From the NCBI GenBank assembly GCA_017631775.1, contig JAGBSQ010000255.1:1-8079 (forward strand): DNA of 8,079 bases, written 5' to 3'. This DNA comes from Clostridia bacterium. GTDB lineage: Bacteria; Bacillota_A; Clostridia; Oscillospirales; CAG-272. Of the stretch, positions 1-5,793 are shown one piece after another; the first letter of the stretch is position 1, and each line of letters opens with the position of its first letter. The notes below the pieces were generated by a model. It was not told the origin of the DNA and did not search any database. It saw only the letters and a list, made by a program, of their open reading frames with translations. Both the position numbers and the translations under genes were made by a program.

Positions 1-110
1 ATTTACATTTTATTTACATTTGCAAAGCCAACTTTACACAAAAATCGCCATTTTACTCCCAAAAATTGCATCATCCAAAGCGTCCTCAACTTCAAAGAAA
101 ATCAAGACGC
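1..110. other. AT-rich noncoding left edge with an 11-base tandem duplication
   Basis: No convincing gene is visible in this stretch on either strand. It opens with an 11-base unit present twice in tandem (1-11 and 12-22, differing only in the last base, core ATTTACATTT). The remainder is AT-rich and has no ribosome binding site followed by a long frame. It lies downstream of the tRNA terminator on the minus strand, so it is probably the spacer before a neighbouring gene outside the window. Confidence 0.5.
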
Positions 111-137
111 AAAAAAGCCACCCATTTGGGTGGCTTT
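111..137 (-). terminator. Rho-independent terminator of the tRNA gene
   Basis: On the minus strand a perfect 10-bp stem (AAAGCCACCC pairing with GGGTGGCTTT, 114-123 with 128-137) encloses a 4-base loop and runs straight into further T residues, giving a run of six T. It starts only 3 bases past the CCA end of the tRNA, so it most likely ends a single-gene tRNA transcript. Confidence 0.9.
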
Positions 138-140
138 GCG

Positions 141-217
141 TGGTGGACCATCAAGGACTCGAACCTTGGACCGACCGGTTATGAGCCGGTGGCTCTAACC
201 AACTGAGCTAATGGTCC
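141..217 (-). tRNA. tRNA with CAT anticodon, probably tRNA-Ile2 (lysidine-modified, reads AUA)
   Basis: The minus strand folds into a complete cloverleaf. It has acceptor GGACCAT paired with ATGGTCC, D arm GCTC/GAGC with an AGTTGGTTA loop, anticodon stem ACCGG/CCGGT around the loop CTCATAA (anticodon CAT at 181-183), T stem CAAGG/CCTTG with loop TTCGAGT, discriminator A and an encoded CCA tail. The first base pair is G-C, unlike the mismatched end of a bacterial initiator tRNA. C4-G69 and C5-G68 are present; these are known recognition elements for TilS, which converts the anticodon C to lysidine. The body also resembles Bacillus-type tRNA-Ile2 more than elongator tRNA-Met, as far as I can recall those sequences. 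The structure is certain. The amino acid assignment is an inference, and elongator Met is the alternative. Confidence 0.93.
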
Positions 218-231
218 GTTGGTCTTTTAAT

Positions 232-260
232 ATTATATCTTATCGGCGCCCAAAAGTCAA
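232..260 (-). promoter_or_regulatory. Sigma-A promoter of the tRNA gene
   Basis: Reading the minus strand, a -35 box TTGACT (255-260) and a perfect -10 box TATAAT (232-237) are separated by exactly 17 bases. The expected start point falls near position 225, only a few bases before the mature 5' end of the tRNA at 217, so the 5' leader removed by RNase P would be short. Confidence 0.88.
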
Positions 261-307
261 GTGCTTTTGCTTTTTTTCGCATTATTTTTGCCAGAGACCA
301 ATTTTTC

Positions 308-337
308 TTGCATTCGACACGGCCTGTGTGGTATGAT
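308..337 (+). promoter_or_regulatory. Extended -10 promoter of the lipoprotein gene
   Basis: A -10 box TATGAT (332-337) is preceded by TGG, which supplies the TGn extended -10 element. An 18-base spacer separates it from a weak -35 box TTGCAT (308-313), with only three of six consensus bases. The expected start near 344 gives a leader of about 25 bases containing the ribosome binding site at 355-361. It diverges from the tRNA promoter, with about 50 bases between their -35 boxes. Confidence 0.62.
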
Positions 338-354
338 GAGGACAACCCTACATC

Positions 355-361
355 AAAGGAG
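355..361 (+). promoter_or_regulatory. Ribosome binding site that fixes the lipoprotein start at 369
   Basis: AAAGGAG lies 7 bases before the ATG at 369. The reading frame stays open back to an ATG at 261, but that start has no comparable site and lies upstream of the promoter. Starting at 369 also puts a perfect lipoprotein signal peptide at the N-terminus, so 369 is the supported start. Confidence 0.85.
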
Positions 362-368
362 AAAATTT

Positions 369-1025
369 ATGAAAAACCTTCTTATCCTCTGCCTGATTTT
401 GGCCCTCTTTTTGTGTTCCTGCGCAAATGAAGCGACCGGCGAAGAATTGCAAACCACAACGCCTGCCGATTCCTCTGACGTGTTCGATCGGATCGCTCTT
501 GATGCCGCTGAAGCGCGTGCCGATTATTATCAAAACTTGGTTGTTGAATTGCAAAAGGAGATCGTTTCTATCAAAAACGCGCATGCTTCGGCAAAGGTTG
601 AGTACGAATCGCGCATTGAAGAATTGGAAATCGCTTTGGGAATTCCCGAAGCCGCTCCGCCCTCGGATTTTCAATACACCACAAAGGACGGAGAGATTAC
701 CGTTACCGCCTATGTGGGGAGCGAAAAGGTAGTTTCTATTCCCGAAGAGATTGGCGGCTGCCCCGTGACCTACATTGCCGATGCCGCTTTTGAGAATAAC
801 CGAGGAATAGAAAAGGTTATTCTCCCCAAAACACTCCGAGGCATTGGTTGGTTTGCTTTTCGCGGTTGCATTGCCCTCTCTGAAATAGAGGCTCCCGCAA
901 GCATTGAAAAAATTGAATACGGCGCGTTTGACAACTGCAATGCAAAGCTAACCTTGCTCTGCCCTGCGGGCTCCTATGTTGAAGAATACGCGCAAAGCTA
1001 TGGGTATAGCACAAAAAACATATAA
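369..1025 (+). CDS. Surface lipoprotein with coiled coil and BspA-like leucine-rich repeats
   Basis: This 218-residue protein is probably exported and anchored to the outer face of the membrane. Residues 1-18 are a lipoprotein signal peptide: Lys2, a hydrophobic core, then lipobox LCSC with the lipidated Cys18. A polar linker follows, then a Glu/Ala/Lys-rich stretch at about 38-92 that looks like one coiled coil. From about residue 98 to the end come BspA-type (LRR_5) repeats, recognisable from the recurring pattern of I..AF, a C or N, I..I.LP..L..IG and GAFDNC. They end in a cap with the segment PAGSYVEEYAQSYGY that is common in these proteins. Such repeats occur in many secreted proteins of gut Firmicutes and Bacteroidetes, where they serve in binding, but the ligand here is unknown. 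The gene has its own promoter and terminator, so it is monocistronic. Only about three repeats are present, fewer than in typical BspA proteins. The coiled coil probably acts as a stalk or oligomerisation unit, by inference. Confidence 0.9.
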   Translation: MKNLLILCLILALFLCSCANEATGEELQTTTPADSSDVFDRIALDAAEARADYYQNLVVELQKEIVSIKNAHASAKVEYESRIEELEIALGIPEAAPPSDFQYTTKDGEITVTAYVGSEKVVSIPEEIGGCPVTYIADAAFENNRGIEKVILPKTLRGIGWFAFRGCIALSEIEAPASIEKIEYGAFDNCNAKLTLLCPAGSYVEEYAQSYGYSTKNI

Positions 1026-1026
1026 T

Positions 1027-1058
1027 AAAAAATCCTATCCGATTGGATAGGATTTTTT
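1027..1058. terminator. Bidirectional terminator between convergent genes
   Basis: A perfect 14-bp inverted repeat (1027-1040 with 1045-1058) surrounds the loop GATT. The stem core is TCCTATCC/GGATAGGA, and A6 and T6 flanks give a T tail in both directions. It lies one base after the TAA of the lipoprotein gene and overlaps the TAA of the membrane protein gene (1057-1059) by two bases, so one hairpin can end both transcripts. Confidence 0.92.
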
Positions 1059-2232
1059 ATCCAATTCTCTCCACGGTGTCGGTTTCGATAGCGCGGATAA
1101 AGGCGGTGGCGGTGTAAATTTTATAATCTCCCACGCGAGCGCCGTTGTCGATGTCGGCTATCTTGTTTTGAAAATAACACGAAAGCTTAATGGGAACGGG
1201 GTTTACGATAAGAATTTTGGGAAGCTCTCTATCGTACGTAATATCTTTTACGGTAGTGTGACTGTAAAGAGTTGCCTTAAACAAGCTAAAGGAATGGATA
1301 AAATGCAATGCCCCCGATGGGTGAATTGCCAAGGGCAACAGTCTTTTGGGCGCCCCCACAAGCTTGCAGGAGTAGGTCTTTTTGTGGGTCGTTACCTGAA
1401 AACTTTCGCCTCGGCAAACGCGAAATGCCGAAAGATAAGGACGCTGAATTTTGGTCATCTCAAAGCCCATTTCCCTGCAGGATTTTTGAAGCTGCCTCAA
1501 AAACTTTTTGCGCGCGAACATAACGCGCAAGAAGTTTGCCGAGAATGCAAGGAGTATAACGAAAACGACGGCGACAATAAGCAAGGGAGACGCGTACATT
1601 TGCGCAAGCTTGTAAATAAGCGGAATATAGCGCGTTACAACATCCCAAATGAGCAAAAATGCGAAGGGAGTGACAGCATAAACCGCAATCAAGATAATAA
1701 TGGCGTTGCGCTTTTGCTTTTTGTCCATATAATCGCGTTTTTCGTTGTCATCACGCCAAAGTCTAATGGCAGAAAGGTTTGCCCAAACGTAAACCGCCAG
1801 CATTAAAACGAGATAGACAAGCAAAAGTTTTCCTATTCCAAGCCTGCCAAAAAGAAAGAGAACGGTAGGCGTGGTTTTTGTAAGCGGAAACACACAGAAC
1901 AAAAGCACGATTGCCGCATAACCCAGCCAAAAATGCAAGTGCCCCAAAAGGAACTTGATGTGGTTCCCTATTGACCTCTGTGGCATATTTTGCAAAAAGC
2001 TTTCTCTCAGGGGTCTGTTATAGATCGCCATCCAGCGCAAAAAGGAATGATAAAACAATGGAAGGGTGCACACGGAGATGTAGGAATACGTGAAGAAGAA
2101 AAAGTGATTGTAATCCATTCTTGCAAACCAAAACTGAGGTACAAACACAAGTCCCAACCAAAGCCCCACGTACCAAAGGATATACGGCAAATACTGTTTG
2201 ACTTTTTGCAAAAATTGAAAGATTTTTTCCAT
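1057..2232 (-). CDS. Six-helix integral membrane protein of unknown function
   Basis: I do not recognise this 391-residue protein. By hydrophobicity it has six likely membrane helices, at about residues 14-36, 43-62, 100-117, 124-153, 176-200 and 213-235. A basic segment (ARKKFLRQLQK, about 240-250) follows, then a soluble C-terminal domain of about 150 residues. The positive-inside rule suggests that this domain is cytoplasmic. It contains three cysteines near its start (252, 273, 289) and no motif I can assign. A charged loop between helices 4 and 5 (RDDNEKRDYMDKKQKR) is also probably cytoplasmic. The start is well supported: AAAGGAGG at 2238-2245 lies 5 bases before the ATG. A near-consensus promoter precedes the gene and a shared terminator follows it, so it appears to be monocistronic. 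A transporter, sensor or envelope enzyme are all possible, and the sequence does not choose between them. Confidence 0.85.
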   Translation of the reverse strand: MEKIFQFLQKVKQYLPYILWYVGLWLGLVFVPQFWFARMDYNHFFFFTYSYISVCTLPLFYHSFLRWMAIYNRPLRESFLQNMPQRSIGNHIKFLLGHLHFWLGYAAIVLLFCVFPLTKTTPTVLFLFGRLGIGKLLLVYLVLMLAVYVWANLSAIRLWRDDNEKRDYMDKKQKRNAIIILIAVYAVTPFAFLLIWDVVTRYIPLIYKLAQMYASPLLIVAVVFVILLAFSANFLRVMFARKKFLRQLQKSCREMGFEMTKIQRPYLSAFRVCRGESFQVTTHKKTYSCKLVGAPKRLLPLAIHPSGALHFIHSFSLFKATLYSHTTVKDITYDRELPKILIVNPVPIKLSCYFQNKIADIDNGARVGDYKIYTATAFIRAIETDTVERIG

Positions 2233-2262
2233 ATTTGCCTCCTTTCTCTGTGTTATGCCTTT

Positions 2263-2291
2263 ATTATATCACGCCGTGCTTTATTTTGCAA
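2263..2291 (-). promoter_or_regulatory. Strong sigma-A promoter of the membrane protein gene
   Basis: On the minus strand, -35 box TTGCAA (2286-2291), a 17-base spacer and a perfect -10 TATAAT (2263-2268) preceded by TGA give both an ideal spacing and an extended -10. The predicted start near 2256 leaves a leader of about 24 bases carrying AAAGGAGG. An interrupted palindrome AAACCA-T-TGGTTT (2293-2305) lies just upstream of the -35 box. Confidence 0.82.
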
Positions 2292-2323
2292 GAAACCATT
2301 GGTTTAAGCTTTGAAAAAATTAA

Positions 2324-4264
2324 TCAATTGCAAAAATTGGGGTGATTGAGGAGCAAATTGATGAAGAAGCCGCCAAGAACAGAGCGCGCTTGGAAGCCGA
2401 TTTGACGTGCGGTAACGGTATCGTACCAGTCGGTCATGGGAACACGGTCGAGAGAATCGCGTGTCATATTGGTCATGGATTTGTAAACGGCCTCTGTATA
2501 TTCGGGTACGTCAGCCATAACGGTGGTCCATGCCATCCAGTCGAGCTTAGTGTAGTTTGCGCGAGAATCGAGCGGAACACCGTACTCGTTCATTTTTTCG
2601 GTATAAACGGCAATCTCTTCGCGTGCTACCTCTTCACCAAAGAGTCCGAGGCTAAGGAAGCGATCCCAAACCATGTTGTACTTAAGGCTCCAAGTATCTT
2701 CGCGGTCAAAGGTAAGTCGCCAACCCTTGCCGTTTTGCTTTTTGGCTTCCTTTACCCAACGCGCTGCCATATCCTTGGCAATGGCGGTGTACTTCTCTTC
2801 TTTGTACAGTTGACCAAACGCGCCAAGTGCCACGATGGCCTTGATGCTGAGGTTGCAGTTTTGTGCGAGGTGGCCGGCAAAGTCATCGGTGCAGAGTTGG
2901 TTTTCGGGATTGTATCCGTTCTCTACGAGGTAATCTGCCCAAACCTGCAAAAGCTCACGGTTTTCATCTGCCATGGTGCGGTTGCCGTCGGCACGGGTTG
3001 CCGCCGCAATGGTGAGAATGGCATTTCCGCATTCCTCTACGGGCATTTGGTATTTGAGTGCATTGCCACCGTAAACCTGACCGTTGCAAAGCGGATACTG
3101 TCCGCAATCGTGAGGTGCGAAGGAATAAGGCCATGCCTCGCTCTTTGCATAATCGAGAATGGGACGCATCATGCCGCGTACAAGCTCGGGGTTGTAAATG
3201 AGATAGAGCGGAATGGAAGGATATGTAACGTCAAGCGTTGCCATGCAACCGTTGGAGAAATTCTCCTTGGAGAAGAACATCATTTCCCCATCAATAAGGC
3301 AGAGCTTGTGTGCCGCAACGGTTTGGCGGTAAGCCAAGGCACCGAGCTTTGCATATTCGGGGGTGATCTTTTCCATTTTGGAGATAAGATCTGCATCGAA
3401 TTTTGCACAAATTTCGCGCAGCTCATTGGCTTCTTCGACGGCTACCTTGAGCATGGTATCGAAATCACCGTAAACGGTTTTGTAGTAAGCATCGATATCG
3501 CGATGGAAGTATTGAATGGATTTGATATCGTCATACGCGAGCACAAAAACGTCGGAAAGCTTTTCGGACGTAGCGCGCAAAAGCGGAACGGTGTAGAAGC
3601 TGACGGGTTGTGTCAGGTCTGCATCCGCCTTCCAAGGACGAACGGTAAAGTTGGAAATACGGTTGTTGAGCACGCCAAGGCTTGCATTGGGGTGTACAAG
3701 ATGCAAGTATCCCCAATCGATGCGCACGTTGTCGCCCGAACGGTTGAGAGGCTTTTGCTCATGATTACCCATCCAAACGTGACCTTCTTCTTGGAAGCAG
3801 TCGATTTGCTTAACGCATTGTCCGTCACCGCAAAGATAAGCGGCAGCATCAAAATATACGCTAAAGGTATGACCTTCCTCACGGGGGGTGATGTCATAGA
3901 AAATATAAGAAACGGGGCGCGAGAACACCTCGGGTCTATCAAGAAGCAGGGGCGTCAAAAAAGTGACGCGCAATTCGCACGCAGGGTGCGAGAATGTGTA
4001 AACGGTAGAAGTGGGATTAACAGTTACGTCGGTTTGTTCAAGTGCTTTTCCCTCTGGAAAATAGCGGTCGGTAACAGCGGTCTTGCCCATAAAGCGGTAT
4101 TTTTCGCCGTCGATGGTGATAAAGCCGAACATGGATTGCAGAGCACCTGTCCAATGGCGAGTGTGGTCATCAGTGAGTTTGTCGGTAAAGCACCAAAGGC
4201 TAAAATAAGGGTCGTTTGTTACAAGCGGAATGGCAACCGGACGGAATTTTTGATTTTGGTTCAT
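2324..4264 (-). CDS. Glutaminase A-like family protein (DUF4965/DUF1793), cytosolic
   Basis: This 646-residue protein matches the family named after fungal glutaminase GtaA from end to end. The N-terminal part (about 1-290, DUF5127-like) opens with RPVAIPLVTNDPYFSLW and HWTGALQSMFGFITIDG. The C-terminal helical part carries the family signatures FSKENFSNGC (about 331), FAPHDCGQYP (382), MPVEECGNA (407), CTDDFAGHL (458), YNMVWDRF (529), YGVPLDSR (561), DWYDT (612) and FQARSVLGGFF (624). The conserved acidic residues in an all-helical region recall glycosidase-like (alpha/alpha)6 folds, which is an inference. Fungal members hydrolyse glutamine, but the substrate of most bacterial members is unproven, so the name should not be read as an activity. 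Unlike the secreted fungal enzymes it has no signal peptide. I chose the ATG at 4264 because GAGGAGA precedes it closely; the frame also allows an ATG at 4306. No clear promoter was found in the gap after oadA. Confidence 0.88.
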   Translation of the reverse strand: MNQNQKFRPVAIPLVTNDPYFSLWCFTDKLTDDHTRHWTGALQSMFGFITIDGEKYRFMGKTAVTDRYFPEGKALEQTDVTVNPTSTVYTFSHPACELRVTFLTPLLLDRPEVFSRPVSYIFYDITPREEGHTFSVYFDAAAYLCGDGQCVKQIDCFQEEGHVWMGNHEQKPLNRSGDNVRIDWGYLHLVHPNASLGVLNNRISNFTVRPWKADADLTQPVSFYTVPLLRATSEKLSDVFVLAYDDIKSIQYFHRDIDAYYKTVYGDFDTMLKVAVEEANELREICAKFDADLISKMEKITPEYAKLGALAYRQTVAAHKLCLIDGEMMFFSKENFSNGCMATLDVTYPSIPLYLIYNPELVRGMMRPILDYAKSEAWPYSFAPHDCGQYPLCNGQVYGGNALKYQMPVEECGNAILTIAAATRADGNRTMADENRELLQVWADYLVENGYNPENQLCTDDFAGHLAQNCNLSIKAIVALGAFGQLYKEEKYTAIAKDMAARWVKEAKKQNGKGWRLTFDREDTWSLKYNMVWDRFLSLGLFGEEVAREEIAVYTEKMNEYGVPLDSRANYTKLDWMAWTTVMADVPEYTEAVYKSMTNMTRDSLDRVPMTDWYDTVTARQIGFQARSVLGGFFINLLLNHPNFCN

Positions 4265-4270
4265 GATTTT

Positions 4271-4277
4271 TCTCCTC
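4271..4277 (-). promoter_or_regulatory. Ribosome binding site that fixes the glutaminase-like start
   Basis: GAGGAGA on the minus strand lies 6 bases before the ATG at 4264. The longer frame from 4306 would add 14 residues (beginning MYLSHFFEEK) that are partly encoded by this site, and it has no good site of its own. The residues after the chosen start (MNQNQKFRPVAIP) flow directly into the conserved family N-terminus. Confidence 0.8.
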
Positions 4278-4307
4278 TTCTCTTCAAAAAAGTGGGATAA
4301 GTACACA

Positions 4308-4356
4308 AAATGGGCACGCTATCGGAAATAAACTTCACAGATGGACGTGCCCATTT
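4308..4356 (-). terminator. Long-loop inverted repeat after oadA, putative terminator or attenuator
   Basis: An 11-bp perfect inverted repeat (4308-4318 and 4346-4356, core ATGGGCACG/CGTGCCCAT) is separated by 27 bases. On the minus strand it begins 15 bases after the oadA stop codon and is followed by TTTTGTGT, a weak T tract. It probably marks the end of the decarboxylase operon. The loop is much longer than in the other terminators of this window and the T run is broken, so partial readthrough into the glutaminase-like gene, or a protein-binding role, is possible. Confidence 0.6.
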
Positions 4357-4371
4357 AGGGATTTTTTCTAA

Positions 4372-5769
4372 TTAAACGGAGTGAATGCCGTTTGCCTTGT
4401 CAGCATGCTCAGCATCAATGCCGTATTTCTTTGCCTTGCGGTACTCAAAGAACTTTTTGGATACCTCAGGGAACAATGCATAAGAGAGAACGTCCTCATC
4501 CTGCTCGAGGTACTGTGCAACCTCCGAGCGGAGTTGCTCAAGTTCGGGCTTAAGTGCATCTGCAGGGCGGTAATCGATGGGAGTTTCGTCACCAATGATC
4601 TTTTTGGTGAACTCAGGATCGATCGCTACGGGAGTTTTACCGTATTCGCCACGAACAATGCCCTTGAATTCCTTGGTAACAGTCTTGTATCTTTCGCCCA
4701 TAATTACGTTAAATACTGCTTGGGTACCAACGATTTGGGAGGAAGGAGTTACCAGAGGAGGATAACCTACGTCTGCACGAACGCGCGGAACTTCTTCAAG
4801 AACCTCGGTCAGTTTATCGGACTTGCCTGCCTGTGCGAGCTGGCTCATCAAGTTGGAAAGCATACCGCCGGGAACCTGATATACAAGCGCGTTAACGTCA
4901 ACCTTGAGCGCCTTGGGATTGAGAAGGCCGTTTGCAAGGTACTTTTCACGCAAAGGTGTAAAGTGCTTGGTAATCTTATCGAGATCGGTGAGCTGAATGC
5001 CGGTATCGTAAGGAGTGCCTGCAAGCGCTGCTACCAATGCCTCTGTGGGAGGCTGAGAGGTACCGAGCGCCATGGGAGAGATAGCGGTGTCGATTACGTC
5101 AACGCCTGCTTCTACTGCCTTCATAAGGGTCATGGAAGCAAGACCTGCGGTGTAGTGGGTGTGAAGCTGTACGGGAACCTTAACAGCCTCTTTGATGGTC
5201 TTTACGAGGTCGTAAGCATCATAGGGCTTGAGAAGGCCTGCCATATCCTTGATACAGATGGAATCTGCACCCATTTCTTCAAGTTGCTTTGCATACTTGG
5301 AGTAGTACTCCATAGTGTATACGGGACCCGTGGTGTAGGAAAACGCTGCTTGAACGTGTCCGCCCTCTTTGCGAGTAGCGTTGATAGCGGTTTTGAGGTT
5401 ACGGGGATCGTTAAGAGCATCGAAAATACGAATGATATCGATACCGTTAGCGAGAGACTTTTGAACGAAATACTCTACTACGTCATCGGAATAGTGACGG
5501 TAACCGAGGATGTTTTGTCCGCGGAAGAGCATTTGGAGCTTGGTGTTCTTAACCTTGTCGCGAATAGCGCGCAGTCTTTCCCAAGGATCTTCGTTGAGAA
5601 AACGCATGCAAGCATCAAAGGTTGCACCGCCCCACGCTTCGAGAGAGTGGTAGCCTACTTTATCCATTTGTTCGAGGATAGGAAGCATCTCCTCGGTGGT
5701 CATACGAGTTGCGATCAGCGACTGATGGGAGTCGCGAAGCACTGTTTCTGTAATTTTTACTTTAGCCAT
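4372..5769 (-). CDS. oadA: Oxaloacetate decarboxylase alpha / transcarboxylase 5S-type carboxyltransferase, without biotin domain
   Basis: This 465-residue cytosolic enzyme moves a carboxyl group between oxaloacetate (giving pyruvate) and the biotin of a carrier protein. It has the HMGL-like TIM barrel with the metal and active-site residues in place: Asp13 in RDSHQS, Lys174 in IKDMAG (the lysine that is carboxylated in this family), and His203 and His205 in LHTHYTAG. FRGQNILGY (83-91) and GGATFDACMRF (47-57) are further hallmarks. The conserved carboxylase (PYC_OADA) domain follows, with VPGGMLSNL at 299-307 and VGYPPLVTPSSQ at 334-345. Classical OadA proteins are near 590 residues because they end in a biotinyl domain. 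That domain is absent here, and the carrier is encoded two genes upstream. AGGAGT lies 6 bases before the ATG, and only 24 bases separate it from oadB. The alternative name is pyruvate carboxylase subunit B (pycB), which would need a biotin carboxylase not seen here. Confidence 0.95.
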   Translation of the reverse strand: MAKVKITETVLRDSHQSLIATRMTTEEMLPILEQMDKVGYHSLEAWGGATFDACMRFLNEDPWERLRAIRDKVKNTKLQMLFRGQNILGYRHYSDDVVEYFVQKSLANGIDIIRIFDALNDPRNLKTAINATRKEGGHVQAAFSYTTGPVYTMEYYSKYAKQLEEMGADSICIKDMAGLLKPYDAYDLVKTIKEAVKVPVQLHTHYTAGLASMTLMKAVEAGVDVIDTAISPMALGTSQPPTEALVAALAGTPYDTGIQLTDLDKITKHFTPLREKYLANGLLNPKALKVDVNALVYQVPGGMLSNLMSQLAQAGKSDKLTEVLEEVPRVRADVGYPPLVTPSSQIVGTQAVFNVIMGERYKTVTKEFKGIVRGEYGKTPVAIDPEFTKKIIGDETPIDYRPADALKPELEQLRSEVAQYLEQDEDVLSYALFPEVSKKFFEYRKAKKYGIDAEHADKANGIHSV

Positions 5770-5793
5770 TTTATTACTCCTATCAGGTTGAAA

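Noticed and set aside
261..368. N-terminal extension of the lipoprotein frame to the ATG at 261
   Set aside because: It has no ribosome binding site, would start upstream of the promoter, and would bury the lipoprotein signal peptide 36 residues inside the protein.
427..732. 101-codon plus-strand frame overlapping the lipoprotein gene
   Set aside because: It is in another frame of a well-supported gene, lacks a ribosome binding site and has a basic, low-quality translation.
2342..4300. 652-codon open frame on the plus strand opposite the glutaminase-like gene
   Set aside because: It is in exact codon register with the real gene and is open only because that gene lacks TTA, CTA and TCA codons. 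It has no recognisable domain, while the minus strand encodes a clear family member.
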